Assembly (NCBI GenBank): GCA_902806095.1
Contig: CADCVF010000082.1
Coordinates: 1 to 58,273, forward strand
Source of the DNA: an uncultured Rubrobacteraceae bacterium
GTDB taxonomy: Bacteria > Actinomycetota > Rubrobacteria > Rubrobacterales > Rubrobacteraceae
Direction of reading: 5' to 3'
DNA: 58,273 bases
The first letter of the stretch is position 1, and each line of letters opens with the position of its first letter. The notes beneath the pieces are model-generated. The model saw only the letters and a list, made by a program, of their open reading frames with translations, had not been told where the DNA came from and made no database searches. This document shows positions 24,470 to 32,837 of the stretch, piece by piece. A program made the translations under genes and the position numbers.

Positions 24470-25435
24470 ATGACTACACGAAGCTGGATACCTTACGCGG
24501 CGCTCCTGGTCGTGTTCTGGGGTGTGTGGGGCGCTTTCTCGAGCCTGCCGACGACGGAGTACGGCTACCCGGACGAGATGGTCTATATCCTCTGGTCCTT
24601 GACCATGCTCATCCCCGCCTTCTTTATCCTGCGCAGCGAGAGGACATTCGACTGGCGGCCGATCGCGGCACTCTACGGGTTGCTGATCGGGCTCACTGGG
24701 GCTGGCGGACAGCTGGTGCTTTTCAAGGCGCTCACGATAGGGCCAGCGTATCTTATCTTCCCGATCATTGCCCTGTCGCCAGGGATCACGGTACTCATGG
24801 CGACCTTCCTCCTGCGCGAGCGGCTCCTCGGCCTGACCAAGGTCGGGATAGTGCTTGCCCTGATCGCGCTTGTGTTCTTCAATATCTCGGGCGGGAGCGG
24901 CGACGCAGGCGTCGGCCCATGGCTGGTTCTGGCCCTGCTTATCACGCTGGCCTGGGGGGTTCAGGCATACTACATGCGCAAGGCCGCGATGGTCGGGGTC
25001 AACGACGGTACCACCTTCGGCTATATGGCGCTGAGCGGTCTTCTGCTCGTCCCTGTTGCTTTCATAATGATGGGAGGTTTCCCTGGAGGCGCCCCGTGGC
25101 AAGCCTCGACGCTCACGTTCGCTACACAGCTTTTGAACGCAGTCGGCGCACTCTTCCTCGTGATGGCCCTGAGCCGTGGCAAGGCCTCGATCGTGGCGCC
25201 AACGACCAACGCCCTTGCGCCGGTGTTGACCGTACTGATCTCACTCGCCGTGTACCAGACGCTACCTTCCATCTACGGTGCCGTAGGCATCGTGCTGGCC
25301 ATAGTCGGCTCGACGCTAATGGTCTACGGGGATGAGAAGCGTGGCGAGGTTAGCGCCGACGAACAGGCCGCCATCGCGAGCGAAGACTCAGACGCTTCCC
25401 CCGACCGAAGCGAAGCAGAAAAACCGACCGTGTAG
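24470..25435 (+). CDS. EamA-family (DMT superfamily) transporter
   Basis: 321 aa with about ten hydrophobic segments in two EamA repeats (residues 5-145 and 150-295), e.g. WIPYAALLVVFWGVWGAFSS, LVLFKALTIGPAYLIFPIIA and SIVAPTTNALAPVLTVLISL. The C-terminus (about 295-321) is hydrophilic and acidic. The start is well set by AAAGGAGGAGAATCGAG before ATG 24470. As last gene of the amino-sugar operon it likely moves the sugar substrate or a derivative; direction cannot be read from sequence. The acidic tail is unusual. Confidence 0.85.
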   Translation: MTTRSWIPYAALLVVFWGVWGAFSSLPTTEYGYPDEMVYILWSLTMLIPAFFILRSERTFDWRPIAALYGLLIGLTGAGGQLVLFKALTIGPAYLIFPIIALSPGITVLMATFLLRERLLGLTKVGIVLALIALVFFNISGGSGDAGVGPWLVLALLITLAWGVQAYYMRKAAMVGVNDGTTFGYMALSGLLLVPVAFIMMGGFPGGAPWQASTLTFATQLLNAVGALFLVMALSRGKASIVAPTTNALAPVLTVLISLAVYQTLPSIYGAVGIVLAIVGSTLMVYGDEKRGEVSADEQAAIASEDSDASPDRSEAEKPTV

Positions 25436-25538
25436 CTAAGGTTTCAGAATTCTCATGCCGTTCACATCCAATACACATGTTCACCCACGACACTCCACCC
25501 AAGAGCCAACCAAGTAGAAGGAGATGTGGAAAGTGGAC

Positions 25539-26006
25539 ATGAAGAAGGTGCTTCTGGCAGTAGCGGTCGCCATGGTGGTGCTCGTCGGGGCCGGCGTAGC
25601 GTATGCCGCCGGCAACAGCTCCTCGGAGATGACCATCGGGAACCTTGACGCAGATGAGTCCTACAAGGGTAGCGTCTCCATCGCAGGTAAGAACGAGTCT
25701 TCTGTGCATAAGCTAGCCAACATAGACCAAGCCGCCGCCGAGCAAGTCGCGCTCGGGGCTGTGCCTGGCACGGTACACGAGACGGAGCTAGAAGCGAGCG
25801 ATAACGGTTACGTGGTCTATGACATCGAGATCTCAGGCGACGACGGCAAGGGGCACGAAGTGATAGTGGACGCTGGCAACGGGGAGGTACTCCACCAGGA
25901 TCTCGAAGAGGAATCCGACGAGTCAGACGAGCGTGGCGATACCGAAGACGCCGATGGTGGGGCGAACGGTAAGGAAGGCGCCGATCTCGGAGGCTGTGTC
26001 GGCTAA
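25539..26006 (+). CDS. secreted PepSY-domain protein
   Basis: 155 aa. A signal peptide (MKKVLLAVAVAMVVLVGAGV, cleavage after AYA) precedes a PepSY domain (about 60-130) with ANIDQAAAEQVALGAVPGTV, DNGYVVYDIEISGDDGKGHE and VIVDAGNGEVLHQDLEEES, followed by a very acidic tail (ESDESDERGDTEDADGG). PepSY domains bind or inhibit proteases or sit in iron and redox contexts; function here is unknown. ATG 25539 is used; ATG 25524 has its AAGGAG box too close. It is a plus-strand gene between the transporter and the phosphoesterase. Confidence 0.8.
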   Translation: MKKVLLAVAVAMVVLVGAGVAYAAGNSSSEMTIGNLDADESYKGSVSIAGKNESSVHKLANIDQAAAEQVALGAVPGTVHETELEASDNGYVVYDIEISGDDGKGHEVIVDAGNGEVLHQDLEEESDESDERGDTEDADGGANGKEGADLGGCVG

Positions 26007-26107
26007 TGACAGGGCCTCGTAGACTAAGAGAGGGAGCCGAATGAATCGGTTACCCTAACTTCATGGGTAACTGGCAAGTGCTCGGAGATATCGGAGCAAG
26101 TAAGAGG

Positions 26108-27001
26108 ATGGCGACGGAGGTCATCGTGGTTACCGTTGCTATCCTGATCGCCGCCGGGTGCAACCCGGAGAAGACGCCTCCCCCAGAGGTCGCCGGCCCA
26201 CCGGTGGTCATCGCGGCGGGCGACATCAGCAGTTGCGGCACCGAGTCCGACGATGCAACCGCCGAGCTGGTCGGGGGCATCGATGGCACGGTCCTAACCC
26301 TGGGCGACAACACCTACCCGGATGGGTCCGCCGAAGACTTCGACGAGTGCTACGATCCCGTCTGGGGTCACTTCAAGGACCGCACCACGCCCTCTCCCGG
26401 CAACCACGAGTACATCACCGAAGGAGCGGAAGGGTATTTCGACTACTTCGGTGATGCCGCCGGAGACCCCAATGAGGGCTACTACTCTTACGATCTGGGG
26501 ACCTGGCACCTAGTCGCCCTCAACAGCAACTGTGGAGATGGAGAGATCCGCTGCGGTCCCGGCTCCCTCCAGGGGCGGTGGCTCAAGGAGGACCTCGCCG
26601 CCAACGACGAGGAGGCGTGTACCCTTGCCTACTTCCACCACCCGCTGTTCGCTTCGGGGGCGTATCGGCCCGGCATTGCACGGGTGGAGCGTCTTTGGGA
26701 GACCCTCTACGCCGCTGGCGTCGACGTGGTGCTCAACGGCCACGACCACAACTACCAGCGTTTTGCCCCGCAGGACCCCGGGGGGAAGGCGGATCCCGAA
26801 GGTGGCATCAGGCAGTTCGTGGTGGGCACCGGAGGAAGGAGCCTCTATGAGATCTCGGACCCGATCGCCAACACCGAGGTCCACAACGACGACGCCTACG
26901 GCGTGCTCAAACTCACCCTGCACCCGAAGAAATACGAGTGGGAGTTTGTCCCCGTGGAGGGCGAGACCTTTAGCGACTCCGGCGACACCCGGTGCCACTG
27001 A
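26108..27001 (+). CDS. lipoprotein metallophosphoesterase (calcineurin-like)
   Basis: 297 aa. A short hydrophobic leader ends in LIAAGC (residues about 12-17), a lipobox for membrane anchoring. The metallophosphoesterase blocks are all present: AAGDISSCG, LGDNTYPDGSAEDF (Asp/Asn ligands), SPGNHEY, TLAYFHHPLFASG and LNGHDHNYQRF. The overall order and the GDNTYP block resemble purple-acid-phosphatase-like enzymes. A surface phosphomonoesterase is the most likely role. ATG 26108 is chosen because the leader and lipobox follow directly; ATG 26063 would add 15 residues before it. It ends seven nucleotides before a hairpin at 27016. Confidence 0.85.
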   Translation: MATEVIVVTVAILIAAGCNPEKTPPPEVAGPPVVIAAGDISSCGTESDDATAELVGGIDGTVLTLGDNTYPDGSAEDFDECYDPVWGHFKDRTTPSPGNHEYITEGAEGYFDYFGDAAGDPNEGYYSYDLGTWHLVALNSNCGDGEIRCGPGSLQGRWLKEDLAANDEEACTLAYFHHPLFASGAYRPGIARVERLWETLYAAGVDVVLNGHDHNYQRFAPQDPGGKADPEGGIRQFVVGTGGRSLYEISDPIANTEVHNDDAYGVLKLTLHPKKYEWEFVPVEGETFSDSGDTRCH

Positions 27002-27015
27002 GAATCTAGGACAAT

Positions 27016-27043
27016 TTGCAAGGAGGTTGGCACCCCTTTGCAA
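27016..27043. terminator. imperfect hairpin after phosphoesterase, related to 19096
   Basis: TTGCAAGGAGG faces CCCCTTTGCAA with one wobble and one mismatch, followed by GCATTTCAGC, the same tail that follows the perfect hairpin at 19096. It sits 15 nt past a stop codon. Terminator or dispersed repeat. Confidence 0.4.
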
Positions 27044-27202
27044 GCATTTCAGCTGGTCAGCTTGGTCTCACCGGGTGGAATTCCTTCGTTAGCACGGACA
27101 CGTTTACCCTACGCGACCCTAGCGCCTCCCATTCTATCCTACTCGTAGTCGGCGGGGAAGTTGGGCCGAGGCTGCTAGAGACCCCGACCCTCTCACCGTG
27201 GC

Positions 27203-27787
27203 TTACGGATACTGCTTAGCCGGAGACACAGGAGGTGACGACTCAGGGATCGGAGACGACTCAGGAGAGGCGGACGACTCAGGAGAGGCGGACGACTCAG
27301 GGATCGGAGACGACTCAGGAGAGGCGGACGACTGCTGCTGAGGCGGGGACACAGGAGGTGAGCCGGAAGGTGAGTCGGTCTCCGGCTCGAGTGATGCCTC
27401 AGGAACTGACTTGCCACTGGCCCCTGAATCTGAACCACTACTAGCCCCACGAACTGGCTCACTACTAGACTCTGAATCAGACCCACCACCCGCCTCAAGC
27501 ACAGTCTTACTGCTAGCATCGGAATCTGACTTACCACTAGCCACTGAATCCGACTCATTACTAGCATCGGAATCTGACTTACCACTGGCCTCTGAATCAG
27601 ACTTACCACTAGCATCAGGAAGAATAGCCTCGGGAAGGGAGGTGCCAAGAGAGTGTACGTTCGTGATAAGCGGCGTCACCCTGGGCACAAAGATGCCGAA
27701 GTACAGCAAGATGTTCAATGCCACGGCGACTACCCCGACGACGAGCACGACCATAGGCTTGTTGAGTGTCTGCTCTAACCTATTCAC
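27203..27787 (-). CDS. single-pass membrane protein with Ser-rich repeat stalk
   Basis: 194 aa. Residues about 12-35 form one transmembrane helix (VVLVVGVVAVALNILLYFGIF) after a short basic/polar N-terminus. Everything else is low-complexity: a Ser/Asp block of KSDSDAS-like units (about 60-130), then a Pro/Ser block of SPESSxSPESS units (about 140-185). No lipobox or LPXTG was seen. It looks like an extracellular spacer or mucin-like stalk. The DNA is tandemly repetitive (18-nt period near 27238-27340), so length may vary between strains. ATG 27787 has AAAGGTGGTGAAC upstream. Confidence 0.65.
   Translation of the reverse strand: MNRLEQTLNKPMVVLVVGVVAVALNILLYFGIFVPRVTPLITNVHSLGTSLPEAILPDASGKSDSEASGKSDSDASNESDSVASGKSDSDASSKTVLEAGGGSDSESSSEPVRGASSGSDSGASGKSVPEASLEPETDSPSGSPPVSPPQQQSSASPESSPIPESSASPESSASPESSPIPESSPPVSPAKQYP
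27225..27345. repeat. tandem repeat in the stalk gene
   Basis: The unit GACGACTCAGGAGAGGCG and variants with GGATCGGAGACGACTCAG recur about six times in a row. The repeat is in coding sequence (it codes for the Pro/Ser units), which argues against a CRISPR or regulatory array. Confidence 0.7.
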
Positions 27788-27937
27788 TTAATTGTTCACC
27801 ACCTTTCTCTGACCATCCAAGAACGTAATAATAACGCAAATCGCGAAGCTTCGTCCGAGAAGCTCCGTTAATGCGGCATATACTTCGGAGGCATGGCGTC
27901 GCCTTTGGCGAGAACATTCAGCCAGAAGGCCGGTGTC

Positions 27938-28537
27938 TCAGGATCCGGCACCGGCGCGGTCGAGGAAGGCGAGCACGCGCCTCCACATCGCCTCCGATGT
28001 GGCGCGATCGTACTCGGGCAGGTCGGGGTCTGTGAACAGGTGGCCCGAGCCCGGGTAGGTATGCTCCTCGAATGCGGCCTCGGCTAGCCCGACGGCGTCA
28101 CGCAGGGCTTCCACTTCTTCCGCCTCCACCCAGGGATCCTCGGCGGCGTAGTGCACCTGCACAGGCACCCCCTCAGGCCAGGCCTCGACGCCGAACCCGC
28201 TCAAGCCCTCGACGGGGACGGCGCTGTGCATGAGCAACGCCCCCCTGGCGCCGGGCCTCGAGGCGGCCAGCAGCTCAGCGGGCACGGCTCCGAGGGAGAA
28301 GCCGGCGAAGATCAGCCCTGCGGGCAGCTCGGACACGGCCTCCCGCGCCCTTCGCACGATCTCCTGGTAGCCGAGCACGTCGCATTTGCGCAGGCCCCGG
28401 TCCAGATCTTCGAACATTTCGCCGTCGTAGTAGTCGGGCGTGTGGACCGTGTGCCCGGCCGCGCGCAGCCGATCAGCCGCGGCTCTCACCCCTGGCCGCA
28501 GCCCCAGGGCGGAATGGAACAGAACGACCTCGGCCAT
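27938..28537 (-). CDS. dienelactone hydrolase-family protein
   Basis: 199 aa. The alpha/beta hydrolase core is short and lacks a cap, as in dienelactone hydrolases: AEVVLFHSALGLRPGVRAAA at the start, HTVHTPDYYDGEMFEDLDRG, the nucleophile region LIFAGFSLGAVPAELLA (Ser in G-F-S-L-G; Cys in classical DLH), acid in YAAEDPWVEAEEVEALRDA and His in YPGSGHLFTDPD. A Ser nucleophile replaces the family Cys. ATG 28537 is supported by GGGAGGAG upstream; the frame continues further 5' but without protein character. It stands alone on the minus strand. Confidence 0.85.
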   Translation of the reverse strand: MAEVVLFHSALGLRPGVRAAADRLRAAGHTVHTPDYYDGEMFEDLDRGLRKCDVLGYQEIVRRAREAVSELPAGLIFAGFSLGAVPAELLAASRPGARGALLMHSAVPVEGLSGFGVEAWPEGVPVQVHYAAEDPWVEAEEVEALRDAVGLAEAAFEEHTYPGSGHLFTDPDLPEYDRATSEAMWRRVLAFLDRAGAGS

Positions 28538-28717
28538 CGAAACTCCTCCCAACAAGACGACATCCTCAGCTACGTCGCCCTCCTTCCGAAAGCGGGTCCC
28601 AAGTCTACGGGCCTCTTCGCGTCCTCCCAACGAGAGTCTCATTCGCCCGCCAACTTTGGTGGGCTTACCTACGCGCCATTTGCGGCTAGACTCACCTGTC
28701 ATCGATGATCTTGCCTT

Positions 28718-28875
28718 GTCATACCGAGTCCGTTTGGATACTGTTGTGTTCTTGGTCCGGCACCGTGGATTCCCGCGAAAGCGGGAATCCACGGTCTTTC
28801 GCCGGTCCACGCGGTTGCGGACAGAGAGTTCCCAACCCAGGCAATGCGTCATTGTTCTACCAAACTTGGTATGAC
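28718..28875. mobile_element. MITE-like element with terminal and internal inverted repeats
   Basis: Ends are GTCATACCGAGT...TTTGG (28718-28737) and CCAAACTTGGTATGAC (28860-28875), imperfect inverted repeats. In the middle ACCGTGGATTCCCGC (28762-28776) and GCGGGAATCCACGGT (28781-28795) form a perfect 15-bp stem capped by a GAAA tetraloop, extended by CCGGC/GCCGG. No transposase frame is inside the 158 bp. ATTCCCGC-GCGGGAAT repeats of this sort are common dispersed elements in some bacteria. Confidence 0.6.
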
Positions 28876-29042
28876 GTGCTCAGGATCACGGCAAGCGATT
28901 CGCTCGTCAACGTCGGGCTACCGCCCTGCCAAGGTTCCTCCTACACTCGCCTTGCGCACGATCGCAGCATTTCCTACAATACAAAATATCTACGAGATTG
29001 CGGAAGGGGAACGCACCGCTCGAGTAACGGAGGAGGTCACGC

Positions 29043-30221
29043 ATGGCACCCTACGATGTGCTGATCGCTGGCGGGGGGAACCTTGGCTTGTGGACTGCAT
29101 ACACGCTCGCGCTCCGAGGTTTCGGACGCATCGCAGTCTGCGAGCGAGGTTGGGCTGGAGGAGGTGCTACCAGCCGCTCCGCAGGGGTAGTGCGTCAGCA
29201 AGGTGGCTCAGAGACTGCGGTAAAGTTGGGCAGGCTCTCCCGGGAGCTTTACCTGCGACTCGGTGAGAAGTTAGGACTCGACTCGGGCTTTATCGAAACT
29301 GGTTACTACATTGTAGCGGAGACTGAGGAGGAGAAGGAGGGTTTCCTACGGCTGGTCGAGGTGCGACGGGAGGCGGGCGTCGATAACGAGTGGATCGAGC
29401 CAGACGAAGGCAGGCGTCGCTTCCCGGACCTGAACTGGGATCGGTTCGTCGGTGCCACCTACACTCCGGATGACGGGTATGTACACCCGCCGATAGCGGC
29501 CCGCAACGTGACCTACGCCGCGGTGCGCTCGGAGGCGGTGGACCTCTTCGAGATGTGTGAGGTTCGAGACATCGAGCACATTGGTGAACGCTTTTCCGTA
29601 AGGACCACCCGCGGCACCTTCGAGGCAGAGAAGGTTGTGAACGCGGGAGGACCACGAGGTGCGCGCAACGTGGGGGCCATGGTCGGCCTGGATGTGCCGG
29701 TAATGGCCGTTCGTCACCAAGTCGTCACCTTTCCGACCCTCGCCGAGGGTTCCTCTCATCCTTTCCCACTCTTCTTCGCCGTAGGCAAAGGCTACTATGT
29801 CCGTCCAGAGGAGGAGGGGGCCGCTTTGGGTCTCAGCAACCCGGTGGACGAGGCCGACACATCGGGACGCTACCAGATCGATTTCGATTGGGACTACTAC
29901 GAAGAGATGCGACCGGACTGGGAATCGGCATTCCCGGCCTTGAAGGATCTGTCCGTTTCGCGGGTATGGGCGGCGTCCATCGACTACACGCCCGACCACC
30001 TTCCCATCATCGACGAGCCGATGGAGGGATTCTACGTCCTCGCCGCCGGCGGTCACGGGATGATGTGGGGACCGGCTTTGGGGTACAAGATGGCCGAACT
30101 CGTCGAGGAAGGCGGGGTCACGGACCTGCCCGGCGACGAGATAGACCTCGGACGGTTCACCAGGGAGCGAGACCCAAACCGAATGCAGGACACCATCGCG
30201 CTTCCCTTCCCGAAGAAGTGA
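29043..30221 (+). CDS. FAD-dependent oxidoreductase (DAO family, sarcosine/glycine-oxidase-like)
   Basis: 392 aa with an N-terminal dinucleotide-binding motif (YDVLIAGGGNLGLWTAYTLA, about 4-24), the acidic end of beta2 (VCERGWAGGGATSRSAG), family block VVNAGGPRGARNVGAMVGL near 199, and C-terminal SIDYTPDHLPIIDE and YVLAAGGHGMMWGPALGYKM typical of DAO-type flavoenzymes. Residues G-G-G-x-x-G are intact. Substrate is likely a secondary amine, amino acid or similar, but no pathway partner fixes it. ATG 29043 follows AACGGAGGAGG. It is followed by a sodium:solute symporter pair that may import its substrate. Confidence 0.88.
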   Translation: MAPYDVLIAGGGNLGLWTAYTLALRGFGRIAVCERGWAGGGATSRSAGVVRQQGGSETAVKLGRLSRELYLRLGEKLGLDSGFIETGYYIVAETEEEKEGFLRLVEVRREAGVDNEWIEPDEGRRRFPDLNWDRFVGATYTPDDGYVHPPIAARNVTYAAVRSEAVDLFEMCEVRDIEHIGERFSVRTTRGTFEAEKVVNAGGPRGARNVGAMVGLDVPVMAVRHQVVTFPTLAEGSSHPFPLFFAVGKGYYVRPEEEGAALGLSNPVDEADTSGRYQIDFDWDYYEEMRPDWESAFPALKDLSVSRVWAASIDYTPDHLPIIDEPMEGFYVLAAGGHGMMWGPALGYKMAELVEEGGVTDLPGDEIDLGRFTRERDPNRMQDTIALPFPKK

Positions 30222-30272
30222 GCGCCTTGTCGTGGACAAGACAGTGCCCTAATTGAGCAAGGGAGGTTTCAA

Positions 30273-30386
30273 ATGACGACGTCGGCCCTGATTGTCGTGC
30301 TGTACTACGGGCTCGTTCCGCTCGTCGCCTCGGTGGTGGCGTACGCGGTCATCAAGCGCACCTATTCGAGGGGTGGAAGGCGATGA
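30273..30386 (+). CDS. 37-aa membrane protein, symporter small accessory type
   Basis: ATG 30273 has GGGAGGTTTCA ahead. The 37 residues are TTSALIVVLYYGLVPLVASV, VAYAVIKRTYSRGGRR: one transmembrane helix and a basic C-terminus. The last codons overlap the next gene as ATGA, so the two are translationally coupled. Short one-helix proteins just upstream of SSS transporters are known as small accessory proteins; the functional link is inferred from position. Confidence 0.7.
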   Translation: MTTSALIVVLYYGLVPLVASVVAYAVIKRTYSRGGRR

Positions 30387-32005
30387 TCTTCGCCGCAGGT
30401 GTCATCTGCAGCTTCCTGGTCTACCTCGTTATAGGCACGCTGGTCGGGAGGCGGGTGAAAAACCAGTCGGACTACTACGTCGCAGGCCGCTCCGCGCCGA
30501 CCATCCTCGTCTCGGGTACACTCGTCGCCTCCTTTCTCAGCACGGTGGCCTTCATGGGCGAGGTCGGCTTCGCTTACGACGGTTACGCGGTGCTGATGCT
30601 CATACTGACCCCGCTCAACGCGTCGGGGTACGTGATAGGCGTGCTGCTCTTCGGACGCTACCTCAGGCGTTCGGAGGTGCTTACCGTCCCCGAGTTCTTC
30701 GGCAAGCGCTTCGACTCGCGGGCGCTGCAGGCCGTGGCCGGCGGGACTGTGCTGGTCGGGATCGGCGCCTACCTCGTCGCCGTCACCCAGGGGATGAGCC
30801 TGCTCGTCTCGGATCTGATGGGCATAAACTTCGGGATAGCACTGCTCGTGGTCTGGGTGGCCTACACCGCGTTCACCCTAATCTCCGGTTCCCCCGGCGT
30901 CCTGATAAACGACACCATCATGTTCTTCATATTCATGGTCGCCGGGGTTTTGGGCATGCTCTACCTGATCGGGGAGGCGGGAGGTCCTTCCGCCATGGTC
31001 TCCGAGCTGGTCGGTCTAGAAGGAAAGCAAGGCATCCTTTCCCCACACGGCGTGGTGACCGGTCCCAACGCCGCTTATGGTAGTCCAGCCGAAGCGGTGC
31101 TGTGGGCCGTGACATTGGGGATCGTGTGGGCCACGATCGTCGCCGTGAGCCCCTGGCAGAGCAGCCGCTACCTGATGGCCAAGAACGAGCACGTGTCTGT
31201 CAGATCCGGCTTCGTGGCCATGATCTGCGTGCTTTTCCTCTACATCTTCCTGATGCTGGGAGGAGCGACCATCAACGTCTTCAACCCCGACATCTCTCCG
31301 TCGGAGACCGCGTTCATCTGGGCGGCCAAGAACGTGCTCCCGGTGTGGCTAGGAGTGATCGTGGTGACGGGCATAGTGGCGGCCGGTCTCTCCTCGGCCG
31401 CGGCGTTCCTGGCCTTGATCGGCTTCAGCGCCGCCCACGACATAGCGCCGAACTTCCTGAGGACGGAGAGGGATGAGCGGACGGCCCTACGCTTCAGCCG
31501 CGCCGTCATGCTGGCCCTGGGCCTCGTGGTCCTGGCGGTGACCTACTTCTCGCCGCCGGCGGTGTTCACCATCGGCTACTTCGCCGCGACCCTGTTCGCG
31601 GCCTCCTGGGGGCCGGTTGCTGTACTCTGCATCTACAATGAGAGGATAACCGCCCGCGGGGCCATCGCGGGCATGGTAGCAGGGTTCCTGACTGTGCTCG
31701 TGCTGCAAGGTCTCGTCGAGTTCGCAGGGGTCGTGCTGCCGATCTGGGCAGACCCCGTAGTCCTCGGTTTCGCGGCGAGCTTCCTCGGCATCTTCGTCGG
31801 CAGCCTGGGACAGCGCCAGAACGAAGCCGGGTTGGAGTTCCGCCAGTCTATCCTCACGGTCCCGACCGAAGACACGGAGCCCGGCAAGGTTACGAGGACT
31901 GGACGCTTCGCCCTCGTTACCGCGGCCTTGTCCGGCCTGCTGATCCTGACCCTGTTCATATTCTACTTCCTGCCCCTCTCGCAGACGCTCACCGCCGGCA
32001 CCTAG
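30383..32005 (+). CDS. sodium:solute symporter (SSS family)
   Basis: 540 aa with about 13 hydrophobic segments typical of the SSS family, beginning IFAAGVICSFLVYLVIGTLV. Signature stretches include YYVAGRSAPTILVSGTLVAS, MLILTPLNASGYVIGVLLFG, LTVPEFFGKRFDSRALQAVA, and the GxxG/SS-rich IVVTGIVAAGLSSAAAFLAL that lines the sodium sites. The C-terminal third is hydrophilic with two more membrane segments at 505-535. ATG 30383 overlaps the small upstream protein by 4 nt. Substrate is not readable; amino-acid-like or acid substrates are likely given the preceding oxidase. Confidence 0.9.
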   Translation: MIFAAGVICSFLVYLVIGTLVGRRVKNQSDYYVAGRSAPTILVSGTLVASFLSTVAFMGEVGFAYDGYAVLMLILTPLNASGYVIGVLLFGRYLRRSEVLTVPEFFGKRFDSRALQAVAGGTVLVGIGAYLVAVTQGMSLLVSDLMGINFGIALLVVWVAYTAFTLISGSPGVLINDTIMFFIFMVAGVLGMLYLIGEAGGPSAMVSELVGLEGKQGILSPHGVVTGPNAAYGSPAEAVLWAVTLGIVWATIVAVSPWQSSRYLMAKNEHVSVRSGFVAMICVLFLYIFLMLGGATINVFNPDISPSETAFIWAAKNVLPVWLGVIVVTGIVAAGLSSAAAFLALIGFSAAHDIAPNFLRTERDERTALRFSRAVMLALGLVVLAVTYFSPPAVFTIGYFAATLFAASWGPVAVLCIYNERITARGAIAGMVAGFLTVLVLQGLVEFAGVVLPIWADPVVLGFAASFLGIFVGSLGQRQNEAGLEFRQSILTVPTEDTEPGKVTRTGRFALVTAALSGLLILTLFIFYFLPLSQTLTAGT

Positions 32006-32149
32006 GGAGTCAGCGCCCCAACAAGGAGCCGTGGAAGCAGGGGCCGGTGCGCCTGTCGTGGCGATGGCACTCGCTCGGGGACAACTCTAGCGTATCCAGT
32101 AGCGCACCGGCTAACACGTTTCACCCGCAAATTGGCTGCTTTTAGGAGT

Positions 32150-32195
32150 GCGCCCGACAGGATTCGAACCTGCGACCGGCGGATTAGAAGTCCGC
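32150..32195 (-). repeat. tRNA-Arg(TCT) 3' fragment (left copy)
   Basis: On the minus strand: GCGGA-CTTCTAA-TCCGC is a complete anticodon arm with anticodon TCT, followed by variable loop, T arm CGCAGGTTCGAATCCTG and acceptor strand TCGGGCGC. No D arm or 5' acceptor strand follows upstream, so it is a fragment. The part from the anticodon loop to the 3' end (32150-32190) is repeated at 36947-36987 with one mismatch in 41 nt, bounding the integrase island. Confidence 0.85.
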
Positions 32196-32441
32196 GAAGG
32201 TCGGTTATCGCCGGGTGCCGCTGCGTGCCGTAAAGTGCTTTCTATACGACAAATACGTTCCTTCATGGGTCGAATTCTGTGCCACCAAGTACCGCCTTGT
32301 GTCACCCCTACTGCTGAACAGTTTGTTGTCTTAAACAGGCGTGTTGCGCATATCGTGCAATAGTATATTTTCAGGCAACACATCCGTCCACCTTCCAGTA
32401 GTGCGTGACAGCTGATCTGATTGCTCAGCGATAGAGTGGGT
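32196..32441. other. island left end with possible arm motif
   Basis: No gene. GTGTCA at 32299-32304 and the sequence around it recalls the motifs found beside the tRNA fragments at 9230 and 36947, but the longer GTTGCAGAATC block is absent here. The first gene starts after an unpromising leader. Confidence 0.3.
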
Positions 32442-32837
32442 ATGTTTGTGTCCATTAGGAAGAAAAAGTATCCCGTAATCCTCACACAAACCGAACGAGA
32501 CAACCTCAAGAGCCTGATCGCGGCTAACACAGTCCCTGCCCGCAAGCTCACCCACGCGCGCATCTTGCTCAAAGCCGACCAGGGCTCGGAGGGTCCTGGC
32601 TGGGTAGATGAGCAGGTAGCAGATGCGGTGGAGGTGAGCCAGCCCACCGTCTGCAGGGTGCGCAAGCAGTATGTGGAGGAGGGCCTTCAGGCAGTCCTTA
32701 ACCGACGCCCACCCAACCGGGAGTACCATCGAAAGCTCGTGCGCGATTCCGCGGAGCAAGAGGGCCTGACCGACATGAACCAAGCGGAGGTAGAAGCGGA
32801 GATCGCGGCGGCGCGTAGCGAGCGTGCTAGGCGGTGA
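32442..32837 (+). pseudogene. IS630 N-terminal HTH fused to antitoxin remnant
   Basis: The first 90 residues (LTQTERDNLKSLIAANTVPA, RKLTHARILLKADQGSEGPG, EVSQPTVCRVRKQYVEEGLQ, LNRRPPNREYHRKL) are the helix-turn-helix N-terminus of an IS630-type transposase. At about residue 100 the transposase stops and GLTDMNQAEVEAEIAAARSE with RARR follows, which is the typical C-terminus of an antitoxin partnered with a PIN-family toxin. The stop codon TGA overlaps a GTG start as GTGA, as in such pairs. So an IS630 end appears to have been joined in frame to the tail of an antitoxin gene. Neither part is functional by itself; a chimeric DNA-binding protein is conceivable. Confidence 0.6.

Noticed and set aside
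27225-27345. CRISPR-like array
   Set aside because: The repeats are short, contiguous without spacers, and in frame with the Ser-rich protein; no cas genes nearby.
32150-32195. Functional tRNA-Arg
   Set aside because: The sequence past the 5' anticodon strand shows no D arm or acceptor strand; it is a fragment.
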